Below the pieces are notes generated by a model. The model was not told the origin of the DNA. It saw nothing but the letters and a program-made list of their open reading frames with translations, and did not search any database. Positions 5,537 through 9,154 of a DNA stretch of 9,154 nucleotides are shown here, in pieces. Position 1 is the first letter of the stretch; each line of letters opens with the position of its first letter. This DNA is from Verrucomicrobiota bacterium (GTDB lineage: Bacteria > Chlamydiota > Chlamydiia > Chlamydiales > Rhabdochlamydiaceae). The DNA lies in assembly GCA_903970455.1 (NCBI GenBank), contig CAJCIW010000035.1:1-9154 (forward strand). Reading direction: 5' to 3'. The position numbers were made by a program, and so were the translations under genes.

Positions 5537-6859
5537 TTGGTTACAATCTCACTCATTTTCGCATTTTTTTTTCTCATCGGCTCCAGTACGCTCACCGCGG
5601 TCTCGACGTCGCTGCAGCGCAAAGGACGATTACAGGCCGAAGAGGCGTTGAAACAAGAAAGATCCCCCTTTTTTTTCCGCCACTTCCTGAATTTTTTCTT
5701 CGGTAAACAAAAGTGGGATGGCCTCCTTTTTTCTTTGAGTTTCACGAAGCATCTTCTCAGGATCGTTTTTGTCCTCATGGCCTTTTTCTTCCTCAACCAG
5801 CAAGAAATTTTCCGCAAAGTGATTGTATTGTCGCCCACAGGGTATACTTTTGATGGAGTATGGGAGCTGATCATTGCCATTTTGATCATCGTCTCTTCAT
5901 TGATCATCGACTTTTTATTTAGTCTTTTTGGACAGATTAAACCCGATTTAGCCTTCCGCTACCTCTCCCCTTTCTGCTCCTGTTTTTTGCTCCTGTGCAT
6001 TCCCCTCACGGCGCCGTTTTTCCGCTTCATGAAAATTTTCCTCCCTAAAGGCGCTAAGGAAAAAGCTTCCCCGACGTTTAAAATTCGGGACAAAGTGTAC
6101 GAGCTGCTTCAGGAAACCGAACTTGGAGCGTATCTAGACACGACGGAGCAAAAATTCATCTTGTCTGTCGTCTCGTTTAAAGAGAGGATCGCCCGCGAGG
6201 TGATGGTCCCGAGGATTAATATTTTCAGCATGGCGGAGGAAACTCCCGTTCATGAGGCGGCGCGGAAATTTCTCGCAGAAGGCTACAGCCGAATCCCTGT
6301 CTATAAAGAGAGCGTCGATAATATTATCGGGGTACTTCTTTACAAAGATGTACTAAAAATTTATATCGAACACGGGGATAATCCGCATCGATTGAACACC
6401 CCCATCGGCAAGCTCGTCAAACCCGTCTTGTACACCCCTGAAACGAAAAAAATTTCCCATCTTCTTCAAGATTTCCGCAGTAAACAGATCCACTTGGCTA
6501 TCATCGTCGATGAGTGGGGGGGGACAGAGGGGATCGTGACCATAGAGGACATCCTCGAAGAGCTCGTCGGTGAAATCGCCGATGAATACGACATCGGCCA
6601 ACAAACCCAATTTTCACTCTTGCCCGGCGGCGGCTGGGTTGTCGATGCCAAAATGTCGATTATCGACATTCAAGAAGAACTAAAGGTGATGATACCGGAC
6701 AGTCCCGAATATGACACCATCGGGGGGTACGTCTTCCATCGGGCAGGCACTATCCCCTCCAAAGGATGGAGGATCCATCACGACGAATTTGATCTCGAAG
6801 TGTTGAGCTCAAGCGAAAGGGCCGTCGAGAAAATTAAAATTATCCCTCTGACTTCATGA
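5537..6859 (+). CDS. CorC/HlyC-type membrane protein (DUF21, CBS pair, CorC_HlyC domain)
   Basis: A 440-residue inner-membrane protein of the family called haemolysin-like, CorC/CNNM or UPF0053. Some members are Mg2+ or Co2+ transporters or efflux regulators, and CBS pairs commonly bind adenine nucleotides. Domains in order: DUF21-like membrane part with hydrophobic helices at about 1-23, 75-88, 106-131 and 142-165; first CBS motif at about 221-275 (MVPRINIFSM ... SRIPVYKESVDNIIGVLLYKD); second CBS motif at about 290-350 with the family signature VDEWGGTEGIVTIEDILEEL (324-343); and a C-terminal CorC_HlyC domain at about 358-437 (LPGGGWVVDAKMSI ... DTIGGYVF). The SGSETA motif of the first helix has drifted (IGSSTLTAVS). 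TTG is the start, supported by AAAGGA 6 bases upstream. It follows ybeY, as CT423 follows CT422 in C. trachomatis as I recall. The transported ion, if any, is unknown. Confidence 0.9.
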   Translation: MVTISLIFAFFFLIGSSTLTAVSTSLQRKGRLQAEEALKQERSPFFFRHFLNFFFGKQKWDGLLFSLSFTKHLLRIVFVLMAFFFLNQQEIFRKVIVLSPTGYTFDGVWELIIAILIIVSSLIIDFLFSLFGQIKPDLAFRYLSPFCSCFLLLCIPLTAPFFRFMKIFLPKGAKEKASPTFKIRDKVYELLQETELGAYLDTTEQKFILSVVSFKERIAREVMVPRINIFSMAEETPVHEAARKFLAEGYSRIPVYKESVDNIIGVLLYKDVLKIYIEHGDNPHRLNTPIGKLVKPVLYTPETKKISHLLQDFRSKQIHLAIIVDEWGGTEGIVTIEDILEELVGEIADEYDIGQQTQFSLLPGGGWVVDAKMSIIDIQEELKVMIPDSPEYDTIGGYVFHRAGTIPSKGWRIHHDEFDLEVLSSSERAVEKIKIIPLTS

Positions 6860-6866
6860 TTGTGCA

Positions 6867-6895
6867 TTGAAAAAGAATCTCATTTAAGGCAAAAT
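6867..6895 (+). promoter_or_regulatory. Candidate promoter for the DUF3604-like gene
   Basis: TTGAAA (6867-6872), a 17-base spacer and CAAAAT (6890-6895) match the consensus at 5/6 and 4/6 positions. Transcription would start near 6902, about 23 bases before the ATG. Confidence 0.4.
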
Positions 6896-6919
6896 CCCTC
6901 CTATTGTCTATTAGGGGGA
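6895..6919 (+). promoter_or_regulatory. Hairpin covering the Shine-Dalgarno sequence of the DUF3604-like gene
   Basis: tccctccta (6895-6903) pairs with taggggga (6912-6919): eight pairs with one bulged T (6899) and an 8-base loop. The right arm contains AGGGGG (6913-6918), the ribosome site 6 bases before the ATG at 6925. A transcript arriving from upstream would fold this way. One starting at about 6902 would lack most of the left arm. Confidence 0.4.
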
Positions 6920-6924
6920 ATTGA

Positions 6925-8865
6925 ATGCGCCGTTCGATCTGTTATTGCGAACCGAATCTCGCTCTGGCCGGAGAGCTAGCAACCTGGAAGTTTTCCTATA
7001 CAACTGCAACTTCGCTCCCCAAAGGAACGCGGCTAAAATTCGATCTTCTTTCTCGGGGCCGAGAAATCGATTGGGAAATACCCAGCGTCAATCTGAAGGA
7101 AAAGAAAAACGTGATCTGGGCAGAACTCCTCGGGGGCAAAATCATTCCCGCGAAAGAGTTGGATAAATCAACCGACTTCTCCTGTTCCTTTGAGTTCAAC
7201 CTCACCTCCGAGGTCAAATCCGGCGATACGATCTCAATCTTCATGGGAGCAACAGAAAAAAACAAAGAAGAAGTCGTGAAAAAGGGGAACCGCGCCCAGA
7301 CTTCGATCCAGCGCCGCCGTCCTTTCTATCTCTATATCGATCCCAAAGGGAAAGGGGAGTATCGCGACCCTGAAATTTTTACTATCGATGTGCGCGGAAA
7401 TGTTTTGAAAAATATCCGGATCATCGCTCCTTCCCTCGTCGGAAAAAACAAACGGTTTGATGTGATCATCCGGTTTGAAGATGTTTTTGGAAATCTGACT
7501 AACAATGCTCCTGAAGGGACACTCGTAGAAGTCTCCTATGAACATTTGCGGGAAAATTTGAATTGGAAGCTCTTCGTTCCGGAAACAGGTTTCATCAACG
7601 TCCCTAACCTTTATTTCAATGAGCCCGGAATTTACAAGATTCAGCTCCGTAATTTAAAAACCAACGACACTTACTTTTCAGCGCCGATTAAATGCTCTCT
7701 TGAAGCGGATAAAAGCATTTATTGGGGGCTTCTGCATGGAGAATCGGAAAAGATCGACTCTCTAGAAAATATCGAGTCGTGCTTACGCCATTTCCGCGAT
7801 GAGCGCAACAGCCAATTTTACGGTGTCTCCCCTTTTGAAAGCATAGAAGAAACGCCAAATGATATTTGGAAAACAATCTGTGCCCAGGTCGCCGAATTTA
7901 ACGAAGAATTTCGATTCATCACTTTCTTAGGCATGCAATGGTTCAACGAGGCTCCTGAAGAAGGGCTGAGGCATTTGATCTATTCCAAAGACAACAAGCC
8001 CACTCTTCGGAAAAAAGACATGAAGACAAATACGTTGAAAAAAATCTATAAGAGCCATACCACGAAAGACCTGATTTCTATTCCCAGTTTTACGATGGGT
8101 AAAGGGTTTGAAACGACATTCATCGACTTTGACCCCGATTACGAGCGGGTCGTTGAAATCTACAACGCCTGGGGCTCTTCCGAATGCACCGCGAAAGAAG
8201 GAAATCTCCGACCCATCACTTTTAACGGAAAAAAAGGGGTCGCTGAAACAGAAAAAGGCTCCATCCGTAAAGCCCTGAACAACAACTGCCGTTTCGGCTT
8301 TGTTGCCGGGGGACTCGACGATCGCGGCATCTACAACGGATTTTACGAAAGCGACCAGGTTCAATATTCTCCCGGAAAGACAGCGATCATCGCCCTGGAA
8401 CAGACACGGGAAGCGCTCTATCAGGCATTAATCAATCGATCCTGTTACGCGACCACCGGAGAAAGGATCGTCCTGGGCTTTTACATTGCCGGGGCACAGA
8501 TGGGCAGCGAATTGAATACCAAAGCTAAACCCGGCTTAAGCTTCAACCGCCATATCTCAGGATTTATTGCAGGCACAACACCAATTAAAGAAATTCAGTT
8601 CATCCGCAACGGCAAACCCTTCCACATCGTGCATCCTAAACAATCCCATTACGAGTTTGCCCTCGACGACTCAGAACCCATCTCAAAAATTGTTTTTCCG
8701 GCTCAAGGGGAGAAACCCCCCTTTGTGTATTATTATCTCCGCGCTGTTCAAGATGACGGCCATATCATATGGGGATCCCCCATCTGGATTGATCAAACAG
8801 AGACTACCCCAGCAGCAGCCCCCAATCAACCGAAGAAAATCAAAAAACCAAACGGCAAAGCTTAA
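6925..8865 (+). CDS. DUF3604 (PHP-like) family protein with eroded active site
   Basis: A 646-residue protein with no signal peptide or membrane helix. The N-terminal 260 residues look beta-rich (for example FDVIIRFEDVFGN 178-190 and NEPGIYKIQL 232-241). The remainder follows the DUF3604 plan: YWGLLHGES (266-274, normally WGDLHxHS), FLGMQW (334-339), IPSFTMGKG (386-394, normally IPHH), VEIYNAWGSSE (410-420, well conserved), GFVAGGLDDRG (458-468, normally GFIAGSDxH), SCYATTGERI (506-515, well conserved) and a C-terminal RAVQDDGHIIWGSPIWI (606-622). The structural motifs are thus kept while most His/Asp positions expected to hold metal are changed. A Pro/Ala/Lys-rich tail ends the protein. AGGGGG lies 6 bases before the ATG. 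C. trachomatis CT425 is, as I recall, a similar protein at the same locus. The biochemical role is unknown. Confidence 0.8.
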   Translation: MRRSICYCEPNLALAGELATWKFSYTTATSLPKGTRLKFDLLSRGREIDWEIPSVNLKEKKNVIWAELLGGKIIPAKELDKSTDFSCSFEFNLTSEVKSGDTISIFMGATEKNKEEVVKKGNRAQTSIQRRRPFYLYIDPKGKGEYRDPEIFTIDVRGNVLKNIRIIAPSLVGKNKRFDVIIRFEDVFGNLTNNAPEGTLVEVSYEHLRENLNWKLFVPETGFINVPNLYFNEPGIYKIQLRNLKTNDTYFSAPIKCSLEADKSIYWGLLHGESEKIDSLENIESCLRHFRDERNSQFYGVSPFESIEETPNDIWKTICAQVAEFNEEFRFITFLGMQWFNEAPEEGLRHLIYSKDNKPTLRKKDMKTNTLKKIYKSHTTKDLISIPSFTMGKGFETTFIDFDPDYERVVEIYNAWGSSECTAKEGNLRPITFNGKKGVAETEKGSIRKALNNNCRFGFVAGGLDDRGIYNGFYESDQVQYSPGKTAIIALEQTREALYQALINRSCYATTGERIVLGFYIAGAQMGSELNTKAKPGLSFNRHISGFIAGTTPIKEIQFIRNGKPFHIVHPKQSHYEFALDDSEPISKIVFPAQGEKPPFVYYYLRAVQDDGHIIWGSPIWIDQTETTPAAAPNQPKKIKKPNGKA

Positions 8866-8913
8866 TATACTTGCCGACAGTTTCAGCGATTCATTTTTTT
8901 GTATTTTGAAGCA

Positions 8914-8936
8914 GGCCATGTAGAAAGCACATGGCC
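8914..8936 (+). terminator. Hairpin downstream of the DUF3604-like gene
   Basis: ggccatgt (8914-8921) and acatggcc (8929-8936) form a perfect 8-bp stem with a 7-base loop, 48 bases after the stop codon. No T-tract follows on the + strand, so it may be a terminator of another type or a 3'-end stabiliser. Confidence 0.4.
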
Positions 8937-9059
8937 GATCGAAACGAACAAAAAGGCCGCGGCAAAACCAAGGCGGTAGAAGATGCTGAAGCAGAAACTT
9001 TGATAACTTTCAAAACGAGTCTGCAAAGTCAAGTTGTCCTGAAGTCTGATGTGCCATAA
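8931..9059 (+). CDS. Small ORF of 42 residues, doubtful
   Basis: An open frame runs from ATG 8931 to TAA 9057-9059 and encodes a charged 42-residue peptide: basic at first (MADRNEQKGRGKTK), acidic in the middle (VEDAEAE), ending KSDVP. Its ATG lies in the right arm of the hairpin at 8914-8936 and has only a weak AGAAAG (8922-8927) as a possible ribosome site. I recognise no family. It could be a real small protein, a fragment of a decayed gene, or chance. Confidence 0.2.
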   Translation: MADRNEQKGRGKTKAVEDAEAETLITFKTSLQSQVVLKSDVP

Positions 9060-9123
9060 TCCCTCACTTGTTAGAGGAATATTTTACACGATTCACACAG
9101 TGAAATCACAAGAAAAAAATAAC

Positions 9124-9146
9124 AGGATGATAGGATGGTCAGGATG
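9124..9146 (+). repeat. Three short AGGATG direct repeats
   Basis: AGGATG occurs at 9124-9129, 9132-9137 and 9141-9146, spaced 8 and 9 bases apart, preceded by an A-rich stretch. The window ends 8 bases later, so the array may continue. Degenerate CAGGAT-type intergenic repeats occur in various bacteria as I recall, but no function is known to me. Confidence 0.4.
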
Positions 9147-9154
9147 GGAATAAA

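Larger units (their letters stand above)
8866..9154. other. Downstream intergenic region at window edge
   Basis: These 289 bases hold the hairpin at 8914-8936, the doubtful 42-codon ORF at 8931-9059, a gccgcggc palindrome (8956-8963), a small dyad at 9090-9107 (gattcac and gtgaaatc), a weak -10-like CATAAT (9055-9060) and the AGGATG repeats at 9124-9146. No recognisable gene, tRNA or rRNA is seen, and the next gene lies outside the window. Confidence 0.6.

Noticed and set aside
5422..5907. A 161-codon minus-strand frame over the ybeY-CBS spacer
   Set aside because: Most of it is antisense to the membrane domain of the CBS protein. No ribosome site or family resemblance was seen.
6921..7166. 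An 81-codon + strand frame overlapping the start of the DUF3604-like gene
   Set aside because: It is out of frame with a gene that has a good ribosome site and recognisable motifs.
9090..9107. Small dyad gattcac / gtgaaatc considered as a terminator
   Set aside because: The stem is 7 bp with a bulge and no T-tract follows it on either strand.

Overview
The window reads as chromosomal DNA of a member of the Chlamydiota, probably an amoeba-associated ('environmental') lineage rather than Chlamydia itself. The strongest taxonomic marker is a 53-residue basic protein (4756-4917) that matches my memory of the small signature protein shared by Planctomycetes, Verrucomicrobia and Chlamydiae. The order small basic ORFs, ybeY, CBS-domain haemolysin-like gene, then a DUF3604-like gene also resembles the CT421-CT425 neighbourhood of C. 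trachomatis as I remember it. No database search was possible, so the lineage is inferred.

Layout. All supported genes are on the + strand. (1) 1-432 is the 3' part of a HAD-family phosphatase gene. (2) 432-595 is a long imperfect palindrome, MITE-like, filling the whole gap up to the next start codon. (3) 597-2906 encodes RNase R. (4) 2907-3090 is a structured spacer with three related repeat arms and a good promoter. (5) 3091-4412 holds two tandem DUF502 membrane-protein paralogues overlapping by 4 bp, followed by a rho-independent terminator. (6) 4498-5385 is a promoter followed by two small basic protein genes and ybeY in one tight unit. (7) 5386-5536 is a spacer with a hydrophobic mini-ORF and an inverted repeat. 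(8) 5537-6859 encodes a CorC/HlyC-type membrane protein with CBS domains. (9) 6925-8865 encodes a DUF3604-like protein whose PHP-type metal-binding motifs look eroded. (10) 8866-9154 is non-coding or weakly coding, with a hairpin, a 42-codon ORF of doubtful status and short AGGATG repeats at the window edge.

Functional themes. RNase R degrades structured RNA, YbeY is an rRNA-processing endonuclease, and the two tiny basic proteins have the composition of RNA- or ribosome-binding proteins, so an RNA and ribosome maturation theme runs through much of the window. The DUF502 pair and the CBS protein are envelope proteins. The most unusual observations are the palindrome abutting the RNase R start codon, the mutually exclusive stems at 2910-3030, the same-frame junction between the PVC signature gene and a TTG-started ybeY, the 57-residue basic protein, and the apparent pseudo-enzyme state of the DUF3604 protein.
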